Assembly (NCBI GenBank): GCA_035552155.1
Contig: DASZLX010000015.1
Span: forward strand, 62,001-126,000
Source of the DNA: DASXHY01 sp035552155
GTDB lineage: Bacteria; Verrucomicrobiota; Verrucomicrobiia; Limisphaerales; DASXHY01
Direction: 5' to 3'
Length of the DNA: 64,000 bases
The position numbers were made by a program, and so were the translations under genes. The notes under the pieces are model-generated. The model saw only the letters and a program-made list of their open reading frames with translations, was not told the origin of the DNA and searched no databases. This document shows, piece by piece, positions 35,801-45,300 of the stretch; within the stretch, counting starts at the first letter, position 1; the number at the start of each line of letters is the position of its first letter.

Positions 35801-36120
35801 AGCCGATCGGCTTCCTCGACGGCAAACTTAAAATCTTCCCGCCATTCCGGACTCATGAACGACACATTGCCGCGCGGGATATCGCAATCCAGATTCACGA
35901 CCGTCGCGCCGCCGAGGCCGATTTGCTTCATCGCTTCCAGGTCGGCGGTGATGCCGGTTTTCGTAACGTTGCCGTTCATCCATTGCCACCATGTCTGCGG
36001 TTTGGCGGTGTTCGGCGGATTGAGGAAACCAGATTCGAGCGGATCAGTTGGTCCTGCGGCGGCGGTGAGAACCAGGAACAGCGCGGCGATGCCGGGATGT
36101 AGGCGTTGCAATTTTATCAT
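32836..36120 (-). CDS. Exported GH106-type glycoside hydrolase (alpha-L-rhamnosidase-like)
   Basis: 1094 residues with an N-terminal signal (IAALFLVLTAAAGPTDP). The start of the mature chain, GFLNPPNTAKPQTWWQWMNGNVTKTGITADLEAMKQIGLGG in short blocks, followed by SPEWREDFKFAVEEADRLGLKLGVENCAGWSSSGGPW, is the signature of glycosyl hydrolases related to GH106. These remove terminal rhamnose from plant pectin rhamnogalacturonan and similar glycans. Middle parts carry SYEVGNQDWTENFRQEF and MGEFWTG, which hold candidate acidic residues. The C terminus has a GH2-like jelly roll (VWLDLGAVKNFAEVSLNGHDFAVLWKPPF). The gene diverges from an AraC regulator 470 nt away, and an isomerase gene follows the regulator, so the three probably form one sugar-utilisation unit. 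The stop codon sits 5 nt from the convergent prepilin-like gene's stop. Confidence 0.85.
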   Translation of the reverse strand: MIKLQRLHPGIAALFLVLTAAAGPTDPLESGFLNPPNTAKPQTWWQWMNGNVTKTGITADLEAMKQIGLGGATVVNLDCDIPRGNVSFMSPEWREDFKFAVEEADRLGLKLGVENCAGWSSSGGPWNTATNAMQRLTSSETNVEGPVAFNAQLPQPPITLGFYRDIAVLAFKVPSAEEVPASARKKLEITRAVYGVTGAGTADVTARLAAFIKSGKKSMKVSNDAMGGDPIFGQVKQLRIEFTADGKPDAITVGENDTLTYSPAASQPFAVTPGSGTFVQPPSVAGDAIGPIPHDGVLNLTSMLAADGRLKWSVPAGRWTILRLGYTPIGVENHPAPREGTGLECDKLSKSALDEHWAGFMQKILDDVGPFAGKTLQSSFIDSYEVGNQDWTENFRQEFEKRRGYDPLKFLPAFTGRLVDSPQITERFLWDMRRTVADLFAENYFGHFTELCRQHGLASQIEPYTGPFESLQCGAPEDIVMGEFWTGSQGDASVKLAASVAHIYGKSVVGAESFTAGRENAGWQNDPYALKALGDLMFSRGINRYYFHRYAMQPWTNRWPGMTMGEFGLNFERTLTWWDQGKAWIDYISRCEFLLQQGRAAADAAYFDGQSAPVEMPADNPPLPAGYDYDGVNADVLLHGATVKNGRLTLRSGASYAVLILPPDDINMTPPMLKGLSKLVREGATVIGPRPQHSPSLNGFPECDRQVKDLAAELWGDCDGVHVRENNYGQGHVIWGKSPAEVLAAQNLKPDFEFQGATCATRLVFIHRIAGAADIYFVSNQRRQFDSTECTFRVAGKIPELWHPDTGMMETAPIWRTEDGRTKVRLDLDPAGSVFVIFRHAADHTDHVVAADGALNPNSTGAPAWETTLAPNGSPEIRAWSNAGQAELRTANGKVLRAAAENLPAPQEIAGPWNLSFPPNWGAPPSVTLEKLISWTDHPNQGVRYFSGTATYETEIEISPERLAAGREVWLDLGAVKNFAEVSLNGHDFAVLWKPPFRLNVTAAAKAGANKLLVKVTNLWPNRLIGDEQLPPDCEWGGNEELKAWPQWLLEGKPSPTGRLTFTTWHHIHKDSPLLESGLLGPVTLRTAELIPAK

Positions 36121-36590
36121 GGGTTGAAAAATGTTGGGCGGATGCGAATGACGTTCTCGGCGTTTCGGTCCTCAATGAATAGATGAATCCATTTCGCGTT
36201 ATCTTTTCTTTATCCCGTCCATTTGACAAGGTACAGAATGGCATCCTGAGTGGAAAAAATGGCAAAATGCTGTTGCCGGAATTCAGTTCGTTCCGGCTGA
36301 TTGCTTCCGCATCCCGCGTGATTCGTCAAAAAATACAACTCTTTTGCCACTTCATCCGTTTCGGGCCCGGGTAACAATGATTAAATTCAGCGCAAATGGT
36401 GCCATGACATCGTGAACCCCAAAACACGGACGGCTAAAAGCGAATTATCCATCGTGGCAGGACGGCATGAATTCATTGGATCATTCCCATGGTGCTGCTG
36501 TTTACACTATTGGGTCTGGCCACTATGCTTTCACGTCGCCTTTTTCAGCTCCCGCGTCCAACCAGACTGGCGGCGGTAGCGGCACTCACC
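36121..36590. other. Divergent intergenic region, likely control region for GH106 and araC-like genes
   Basis: No gene is supported in this 470-nt gap, although the AraC frame is open from 36489. It contains TTGACA at 36223-36228 with no convincing -10, and a 7-bp hairpin, GCCGGAA/TTCCGGC, at 36275-36281 and 36291-36297. Both divergent promoters and the AraC-type operator should be here. Confidence 0.5.
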
Positions 36591-37520
36591 ATGAAAGACT
36601 ATTTCGTCTATCTGCCGGGGCAACCAGCCAATTCGATTTGGGGCTGTGTGACGACGGCGGCGGGCTATACGAACATCCTGCCGGGCAAGGCTTATCCGCC
36701 GATTAAACACCCGCTGGACCATCATTTTGATTGGAATAAAGGCCGGGTATTGCGGAGTTACCAAATCATTCTTATCTCGGCGGGTTCCGGTGTTTTCGAA
36801 TGCGCTGCGCAACCAAAAGCTCAACGGGTCGGGCCGGGGACCGTCATCGTTTTATTTCCCGGAATCTGGCATCGTTACCGGCCGCAGCCCAGCACCGGCT
36901 GGGTGGAGCATTGGATCGAATGTCACGGGCCGGTGTTTGATGAGGCGGCCCGCACCGGGCTGATTCAAGCCAAACACAGCCTGCTGAAAGCGGGCGTGAC
37001 CCGAGATTTGCACGATTGTTTCGAGCGTTGTCACAATCTGGCGCGGATCGATGCCATGGCCAACCAGGAGCTGTTATCGACGCTCGGATTGCACCTTCTG
37101 GCATTGTTGGGCCACCTGCGGCGCGGCGCACGCGGATTTACCAAGGCCATTGACGACGTCGTGCAACGCGCTCACATGCTCATCGCGTTGCGTTGCGGGG
37201 AACCGTTGAATTTGTCCGCGCTGGCAGCGGAACTCGGGGTGGGTTATTCCAATCTTCGCCATAGTTTCATGGCGCGGGCGGGCATCAGCCCCCGGCAGCA
37301 CTACCTGAATACACGCATTCAGAAAGTGCAAGATCTGCTGATCAGCACCACTAAATCGGTCAAGGAAATCGCGGACCTTCTGGGATTCGAATCCGCCTCG
37401 CATTTATCCAAACAATTTAAAAAAAGAATCGGCGATTCTCCGCACGACTGGCGGGTTAAATTTGCCAAACGGGGGCAAAAAAAGGGAGCGAAGCCGGCAC
37501 TGTTCAAAGGCGATTTGTGA
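36591..37520 (+). CDS. AraC-family transcriptional regulator
   Basis: 309 residues from the ATG at 36591 (MKDYFVYLPGQPANS). An earlier in-frame ATG at 36489 would add 34 non-conserved residues. The N-terminal cupin-like half has the sugar-sensing phrasing SYQIILISAGSGVFECA, GPGTVIVLFPGIWHRYRP and GWVEHWIECHGPVFD. The C-terminal half has two HTH motifs: LNLSALAAELGVGYSNLRHSFMARAGISPRQHYLNTRI and the second SVKEIADLLGFESASHLSKQFKKRIGDSPHDWR, the AraC signature. It stands between the divergent GH106 gene and the isomerase gene 52 nt downstream, so it probably activates both in response to a sugar. Confidence 0.92.
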   Translation: MKDYFVYLPGQPANSIWGCVTTAAGYTNILPGKAYPPIKHPLDHHFDWNKGRVLRSYQIILISAGSGVFECAAQPKAQRVGPGTVIVLFPGIWHRYRPQPSTGWVEHWIECHGPVFDEAARTGLIQAKHSLLKAGVTRDLHDCFERCHNLARIDAMANQELLSTLGLHLLALLGHLRRGARGFTKAIDDVVQRAHMLIALRCGEPLNLSALAAELGVGYSNLRHSFMARAGISPRQHYLNTRIQKVQDLLISTTKSVKEIADLLGFESASHLSKQFKKRIGDSPHDWRVKFAKRGQKKGAKPALFKGDL

Positions 37521-37572
37521 AAATATCTCCCGGTGCCATTCGCTCTAAAATGTTTTTAATCCAATTCCTCAA

Positions 37573-39009
37573 ATGAACACCTGTCGTATCGGCCTGTTTG
37601 GCGTCGGTTTGGAAGCTTATTGGCCGCAATTCCCCGGTTTGCAAGCACGGTTGGAAAGTTACCTGGCGCAAGTCGGCCAAAAACTAGCGCGGCCGGGCGT
37701 GGAGATTGTGAACCTGGGCTTGATTGATTCCGTGTCGAAGGCGTTTGAGGCCGGGCACCGGTTTCGGCGCGAAGATGTGGATTTGATTTTTCTGCACGTC
37801 ACGACCTACGCGTTGTCCTCGACGGTGCTCCCGGTGGTGCGGCGGGCTAAAGTGCCGGTGGTCGTGCTCAACGTCAGTCCCGAACTGGCGATGGATTACG
37901 CGCGGTTCAATCAGTTGAAGAATCGCCGGGCGATGACGGGCGAATGGCTGGCCAATTGCAACGGATGCGCGGTGCCGGAAATCGCGAATGTTTTCCAGCG
38001 GGCGCAGATTCCCTTTCATCAGGTTGCTGGCACTTTACACGACGATCCACTTTGCTGGAATGAGGTGGATGCGTGGATCGAAGCGGCGCGCGTGGCCGGC
38101 GTCATGGCCCACAACCGGCTGGGGTTGATGGGCCATTATTACGGCGGGATGCTGGATGTGACCACGGACCTCGCGCAGCAATGCGCGACCTTTGGCGGGC
38201 ACATCGAACTTCTCGAGGTGGACGAGCTGGCGGCGTTGCGGCGCGACGTGACGGCGGCGCAAATCAAGAAACGCGTGAGTGAATTTAAAAAACTGTTTGA
38301 CGTCGATCCCGATTGCGCGCGGACCGAGTTGGAAAAGGCCGCGAGCACATCGGTGGCGCTGGATCGGCTGGTGGCAAAACATGAGTTGGGCTCCCTGGCC
38401 TATTATTATAAGGGCACTGGCATTCCCGAGAATGAAGACGTCATCAGCTCGATTATCCTCGGAAACTCACTGTTGACCGCCCAGGGAATTCCGGTGGCGT
38501 GCGAATACGAGGTCAAGGGCGCGCAAGCCATGAAGATTATGGACAGCTTCGGTGCGGGCGGTTCGTTCACCGAATATTACGCGATGGATTTCAAGGACGA
38601 CGTGGTATTGATGGGCCACGATGGGCCGGGCCACATCGCCATCGCGCAGGGGAAAACCAAGGTGCGCCCGCTGGAGGTTTACCACGGCAAGGTGGGCCGT
38701 GGTCTGTCGGTGGAGATGTCCGTGAAACACGGCCCGGTCACCTTGCTTTCCGTGGCCGAAACCGCGGACGGACGCCTCAAGCTGCTGATGGCCGAAGCGG
38801 AATCCGTCCCCGGTCCCATTCTCGAAATTGGCAATACCAACAGCCGTTACCGGTTCAGCATCGGCGCCCGCCGGTTCGTCAACGAATGGAACGCTCACGG
38901 TCCGGCACATCATTGCACGGTCGGTGTGGGCCACATTGCCCCCAAGATTGAAAAGCTGGGCCTCCTGCTGGGGATAGAAACGGCCTGCGTTGGCAAAAGC
39001 GGAGTTTGA
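37573..39009 (+). CDS. L-arabinose/L-fucose isomerase family protein
   Basis: 478 residues. The N-terminal alpha/beta domain carries VDLIFLHVTTYALSSTVLPVVRRAKVPVVVLN, like the sugar-binding domain of AraA/FucI. RLGLMGHYYGGMLDVTTD is in the second domain. The C-terminal domain keeps the metal-site order of L-arabinose isomerase: a Glu in CEYEVKGA (311 or 313), Glu334 in SFTEYY, His349 in LMGHDGPGH and His446/447 in HGPAHHCTVGVGH. These correspond to Glu306, Glu333, His350 and His450 of E. coli AraA. Overall identity to AraA looks low, so it is called only to the family level. It is 52 nt downstream of the AraC-type regulator and so belongs to the GH106 sugar unit. The product would be a ketose from arabinose, fucose or a similar sugar. 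No kinase or aldolase gene is nearby. Confidence 0.8.
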   Translation: MNTCRIGLFGVGLEAYWPQFPGLQARLESYLAQVGQKLARPGVEIVNLGLIDSVSKAFEAGHRFRREDVDLIFLHVTTYALSSTVLPVVRRAKVPVVVLNVSPELAMDYARFNQLKNRRAMTGEWLANCNGCAVPEIANVFQRAQIPFHQVAGTLHDDPLCWNEVDAWIEAARVAGVMAHNRLGLMGHYYGGMLDVTTDLAQQCATFGGHIELLEVDELAALRRDVTAAQIKKRVSEFKKLFDVDPDCARTELEKAASTSVALDRLVAKHELGSLAYYYKGTGIPENEDVISSIILGNSLLTAQGIPVACEYEVKGAQAMKIMDSFGAGGSFTEYYAMDFKDDVVLMGHDGPGHIAIAQGKTKVRPLEVYHGKVGRGLSVEMSVKHGPVTLLSVAETADGRLKLLMAEAESVPGPILEIGNTNSRYRFSIGARRFVNEWNAHGPAHHCTVGVGHIAPKIEKLGLLLGIETACVGKSGV

Positions 39010-39210
39010 CTAAGAGCAGAGCCGATTTGCGCTGGCCCCTGACCGGTATTTCTCCTCGGAACCTTCGGGATTGCTTCCTCAATAAACGTGCTATTCCGTC
39101 AGTGCGCCCGTGTTGAATATGCGCGGGATAATTAATGCTTCAATAAAGTTTCAATTTTTTTCCGGTTTGAGTGCCATTCGGCGCACTATTGAACGGAACA
39201 CCTGTTAAAA

Positions 39211-39309
39211 ATGAAACGCAGCGTAAGCCGCATGCTTATTTTACGCCTTAGTCCCGCATCCGCAGTCCGTCGCAGGTTAAATTGCAGTCAGTTGCCCCAA
39301 TTCTCATGA
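39211..39309 (+). CDS. Possible 32-codon leader peptide overlapping the giant repeat gene
   Basis: ATG at 39211 opens a 32-residue basic frame (MKRSVSRMLILRLSPASAVR, then RRLNCSQLPQFS). Its TGA stop overlaps the next gene's ATG as ATGA (39306-39309). GGAACA lies about 11 nt upstream. The geometry would couple translation into the 2188-residue gene, which lacks an SD of its own. It may be chance; there is no homology evidence. The rest of the gap 39010-39305 holds no other supported feature. Confidence 0.25.
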   Translation: MKRSVSRMLILRLSPASAVRRRLNCSQLPQFS

Positions 39310-42300
39310 AAACCCAAAATCAACGTACTCCCCATTTCTGTTCGCTTCATCTCCCAGTCTCAGGACCGGCTAAACTGCATTTTATGGCCGTCCTGATGTT
39401 ACTTCTGGGCGTTGGCGTTGCCTCGGCGGGCAATGTTTCGCTGAGGACCAGCGATGCGGCGAATACTTCCAGCTTTAATGGTTCGACCAACTGGAACCCC
39501 GTGGGTGCGGCCTCGGCGGGAAATGCTTACTTCACCGGCGCGTTTACGATCCGGACCACCAATGCCACCACCACCGGCCTCACTTTTCCTTTCGCCGGGG
39601 ATTCGTTGTCCATCGATGCGGGTGGCCGTTTGTTGGGCAAAATCGGCAACAATGCCGCTAACAACACCGCGGTGGGAACCATCCAGGTGCCCAATTTGAT
39701 ATTGAACGGCGGCTCACTGGATCAAGCCGGGGCCAACAGCGATAACAGTGTGCTGATTGTTGCCGGGAATGTCACCGTAAACACGGCGTCATTCCTCGGA
39801 GCGCTGGGCTCGACCGCCAATAACAACGCCAAGTTCGAGACTGTCGAATTTACCGCTCCCATCAGCGGTTCGGCGGCCTTACAGGTATCCGGGCCCGGCA
39901 TCAATGGTGGCCAGGACACCGGCAACATCAAGTTGAGTGCGGCCAATCCTTATTCTGGAACGATCACGGTTTCCAATGGCGTGAACAACGCCATCGCCAG
40001 CGCGGTTAATCGCATTCTGCAACTCAACAACCTCAATGCGCTGAGCAACGCAACCTTGAATTTGAATGCTGCCCAAGCGAATCCAGTGTCTTTCGCTTCC
40101 GGCGTCAATACCGATACCTTCAACCTGGGAGGTTTGGCCGGCCGATCCCCGCAAACCCTGATGGACACAGCCAGTACTCCGGTGACCTTGAGCGTGGGCG
40201 CCAACAATTCGAACACGACTTATAGCGGTCCGCTGACGGACAGCGGCAGTTTAACCAAAGTGGGCACCGGCACGCTGACGCTGACCGGCACGAACACTTA
40301 CGCGGGCGCCACCACGATTAGCAGTGGCGCTTTGCAATTGGGCAACGGAGGGGTAGGCGGGTCGCTGCCGGCGGGCAGCACCTTGACGGTCAATGGCAGC
40401 CTGATCGTTAACCGCAACAATACGGCGACGCAGGGCACGGATTTCACCAGCACCCCGATTACGGGCACCGGCTCATTCACGCAGGCGGGCAGCGGCACCA
40501 CCATTTTGAATGTTGCGAACAGCTATAGCGGCGTCACCCTCGTCAATGCAGGCACGCTGGTGGTCAGTTCCACGCAGACCGGCGCGGGCGCGGTTACGGT
40601 TGCTGACGGAGCCCGGCTGCGCGTCACGGTTGCCGGCGCCAACCAGCTTTCTCCCAGCGCGCTGACCCTCGGCACCAGCAGCACGAGCTTTTTAGAATTT
40701 GACGGTCTCAATAGCACGACCCTCGCGCCGATCAATGCCGGCACATTCTCGGCCGGCGGCTCGGTGGCCATCAATATTACCTCCGGCACTTTTGCCGCGG
40801 GAAACAATTATCCGCTGGTTTCCTGGACGACCAGTGGACCCGCGGATGCCAGCTCCTTCGCGCTGGGCTCTTCGCCTGGCTTGACTGCAACTCTCTCGGT
40901 CAGCGGCTCCACGCTTTTCTTGAATGTGTCCGGAGTATCCGACGTCTGGACCGGAATCCAGAGCGGCAATTGGGATACGGCCACGGCCAACTGGGGCGGC
41001 CATTCGAGCATTTTTGCCAACGGCGACGCGGTTCTGTTTAGTGATTCGGCGAACAATCCTTTCGTTACGGTGAGCGCCGCGGTTCAGCCCGGAAGCACTT
41101 TGTTCAACAATAGCGTGGCGGTCGCCTACACCATCACGTCCAGCGGAGCGGACAACATCGGCGGCAGTGGAGGATTGACCAAAAACAACAGTGGCACCGT
41201 CACCCTTTCCGGCGGAGCGAATACTTACACCGGTGTGACCGCCGTTAATGGCGGCACCGTGAGCGTAGGCGCGCTCGCGAACGGCGGTTCGCCCAGCGAT
41301 ATCGGCGCCGCCAGTTCTGATTCGGCCAATCTCGCGCTGAACAATAGCACCCTGCAATATACCGGCGGACCGGCCAGTATTGATCGCGGCGCCACCCTGG
41401 GCGCGAGCGGGGCTACGCTGGAAATCGATTCGGCCGGCATAGCTCTGGCTGATACCGGAGCGATTGTGGGTTCCGGTTCATTGACCAAAACCGGCCCCGG
41501 CGCTTTGGCACTTTTCGGAGCCAATACTTTCAGCGGCGGGATGGCGTTGAACTCGGGAGAGTTGGACATCAATAATGGCGGTTCCAGCAGCGCCAATTCA
41601 GCTATCGGCACAGGCACATTGAACATCGGAGCAGGCACCATCATCGACAATACCAGCGGCGGTGATGTGACGCTCTTGCCGAATAACGCCCAAGTTTGGG
41701 GTAGCAGCTTCATCTTTGGCGGCTTCGGCAACAACCTGAACCTGGGCGCGGGGCCGGTGAGCCTGCCCGCCATCAGCACGTTGAACATCTTTGCGAATAC
41801 GCTGACCGCCGGCGGGCTGATTAGTGGTGCGGGCGGGTTGGTCAAGTTGGGGGCCGGCACGCTGGTGCTTTCGAGCGCCAACACATTCAGCGGCGGCGTG
41901 AACCTCACGCAGGGCACCGTGGCCATTGGCAACGATTTGGCTTTGGGCACGGGCCAATTGGATTTCAACGGCGGAGCCGGGGGAGCGACCTTCCAGTCGG
42001 TGGATGGCACGGCGCACACCATTACGAACGCAATTAATTTCGATGGCGGTGCGGGCGCCACCACGATTTTCGGCGGCACGGGCAATCTTAAATTCACCGG
42101 CTCGGCTGCCAATGGCACTTCGAAGATAATGACGGTGAACAATCCTCAAACCGAGTTCAGCGGCGTCCTGAGCGGAGCCATGGCGCGCACGGTGGCCGGC
42201 ACCGGCACGCTGATATTGAGTGGTACCAACACCTACAGCCTGGGCACGACGATCTCCTTCGGGTCCACCCTGCAATTGGGCAACGGCGGCCTCAGCGGCT

Positions 42301-45300
42301 CATTGTCCGCCAGCGGGGCGATCGATAACGAAGGCACCCTGATCTTTAACCGCAGCAATGGGGTAGTGCAGGGTATCGATTTTGCCAGCGCTCCCATCTT
42401 CGGTGGCGGTTCGGTGGTTCAAAATGGTTACGGCACAATCACACTGAACGCAGCCAATACTTATTTCGGTGCGACGCTGGTGAACCACGGTGAGTTGTTC
42501 ATCACTCCGGCCTACGCAAACGGCGGGGACGTCACCGTCGCTGATGGCGCGAGTTTCGGCGTATCGGCCAGTTCGGTCAGCAACAGCGCCACGATTGGAA
42601 ACCTGACCCTGGGCAATGGCGGACAAACCACGCTGGACTTCTCTTACGGCCTGACGGGTAACCCGACCAATGCCCCGCTCTTTGCGAACACGGTCACTAT
42701 CAACGGCACTTCCTCCATCCGTATCGGTGGTACTTTTGTTGTCGGCACGTTCCCCGTGCTCAAGTACGGCAGTCTCTCGGGTGCATTCAACAGCACGGTG
42801 ACCGGCCCCCGCGGCGTGTCAGCCACGCTCTTCAACGACACGGGCACTCAGACTATTTATGTGACCGTTTCCGCAGTCGGCAGTGGGATTCTCTGGACCG
42901 GAACCAGCAGCCTTGCGCCCAACCTCTGGGACTTGAATACGACGACCAATTGGTTGATTGGAGGGTTGCCGACGGATTACATCGAGAATGTTCCGCCCGG
43001 TGACGCGGTCACTTTCAACGATTCGGGCAGTGGCACGGTTCTCTTGAGCAATACCGTGAGCCCGGCCAGCGTCACGATCAATAATTCATCGGTTAATTAC
43101 ACCTTCCAGGGCAACGGCCAGATCAATTCCCCGGGCGGATTGACCAAAATCGGAGGGAGCACGCTGACGCTGAATGTTCCCGGCACTTTCACCGGCAACA
43201 CCGTCATTTCCAATGGCACGCTCAGCGTCGGCGCCAATCAAACTTTTGGTAATCTCTCCGGCGACAGCTCGGTGAATGTTTCCACGGGCGCGCCGACCAT
43301 CACGGTCAACGAGAGTTCGAACACGACGTATGCGGGCAATCTGTCAGGCGCGCTCGGTCTCACGAAAATGGGCTCCAGTGTCTTGACGATGACGGGTAGC
43401 AATAACTTCTCGGGTAACGTGTTTGTGAGTCTCGGCATGTTGACGTTGGATTCCGGCTCCATCAATTCCAGCGCTTTCGCCAGCATCGGCCATGTCGGCA
43501 GTGACAACGGCACGCTGACTTTGAAAGGAACCGCGAGCTTTGCTACCACCAGCGATTTCAACGCCGGTGACGTCGGCGCGGCGGTGGGCACCTTGAATAT
43601 TCAGGACACCGCCAGCCTGATCGCGAACGCGTTTTATGTCGGCTCGGCCAATAGCGCGGGTTCGACGGCCAGCGGCACGGTCAATCAAACCGGTGGCACC
43701 GTAACGGAACAGAACACTACCGCGGGAACCTTCTGCATCGGCGGACGAGCCACTACCACGTCGGTCGGCGGAATCGGAACTTACAACCTGAGTGCCGGCA
43801 CGTTGAACGCAGCGAGTGCGATTCGCGTGGGTGCGGTGGGCACGGGAACTTTCGAGCAGAGTGGCGGCACGGTGATTGCGAACGCCGGCGTGGATATCGC
43901 CACCGCCCCGGGCGCGGTCGGCACCTATAATCTCGACGGCGGCACGCTCATGACGCTGAACCTGGTTTGTTCTTCGACGGTGAACTCCACCGTGAATTTC
44001 AACGGTGGCTTGTTGATGCCGCTGGCGAACAGCGCCGCTTTCATGACGAATATCACCCAGGCCTATGTGCGGAACGGCGGCCTGGTCATCGACACGGCCA
44101 ACTTCATTGTGACCATGGCCTCGCCTCTGCAGCACAGCCTGGTTTTCGGCGACAACGCCTTGGACGGCGGCTTAACCAAACACGGCAATGGCACGTTGAA
44201 CGTGACCGGCTTGGGCTCGTCTTACACGGGACCGACCTCGATTACTGGCGGCACAGCGAATTTCGCCCCCGGGTCCATCGCCAATCTCAATAATGTGACC
44301 GTCAATAATGCCACGCTCGGCGTTGGCCTCGCTGGAGGGACCACTACCTTTGCGGCAACGGGTCTCACGCTGATGGGAAATTCGATGTTGAACTTCAATT
44401 ACGACTTGGTGTCCGGCACACCCGTCACCGCTATCGCCTCCAGCGGCGGCCTGAACATTTCGGGCACGACTGTGATTAACGTGTATGGTTATGGGTTGTC
44501 GGTCGGACAGTTCCCGCTCGTGAGCTACACGGGCACGCCGCTGGCGAACCTCGGTAATATCGTCCTGAGTGCGCTGCCTTACGGCGTTACTGCCAGCTTG
44601 TCGAATAACGTGGACAACCTGTCCATCGATCTGGTGGTCACGGATGCCAGCATCGCGACTTGGATCCCGCTGACCGGCACCGATCCCACCGGCACGTCCG
44701 GCTTTGCCACCGCCGGGACATGGCAGGATGGCAATCCGCCGACCCCGGGCAATGGCTACTTCACCAGGACATTTGCAGTCCGGTCGCCGGCGGATAGCAG
44801 TGCTTACACCTTCGCCGGGTCGGTGTTGAGCATCGATACGGGCGGACGCTTCATCATGAAGGGCACCAACGGCCAGGTGCTGACTGTCCCCAACCTCATC
44901 ATCAACGGCGGCCTGGTAGATTATGCCAACGGGGCAGACAACTTTGTCGAGACGCTCAATGGCAACATCACGTTGCAAAAGAATCTAGTCAATTACATGG
45001 GAGCGCTGGGCTCGGCTGGGCTGTCGGAGACGTTTTATGTGAATTCCGTGATCAGCGGCGTGGGCGACCTCCAACTCGGTGGTGCCACTGTGAATAACGG
45101 CACGGATGTTGGCGTGGTTGTGTTCAGCGGAAACAACACTTATACGGGCGCCACCGCCCTGGCCAGCGGAACGTTGCTCGTCAACGGTTCCAACGGCAAT
45201 TCGCCCATCACGGTTGGCACCAATGCCACGCTAGGCGGCACCGGCAGCATTGGCGGTACTATCACAGTGCAAGCCGGTGGGAGACTCGCACCGGGAACTC

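Noticed and set aside
41225..42142. Pro/Ala-rich antisense frame of 305 codons inside the giant repeat gene
   Set aside because: It is the reverse reading of Gly/Thr/Asn-rich repeats. There is no start context and no motif.
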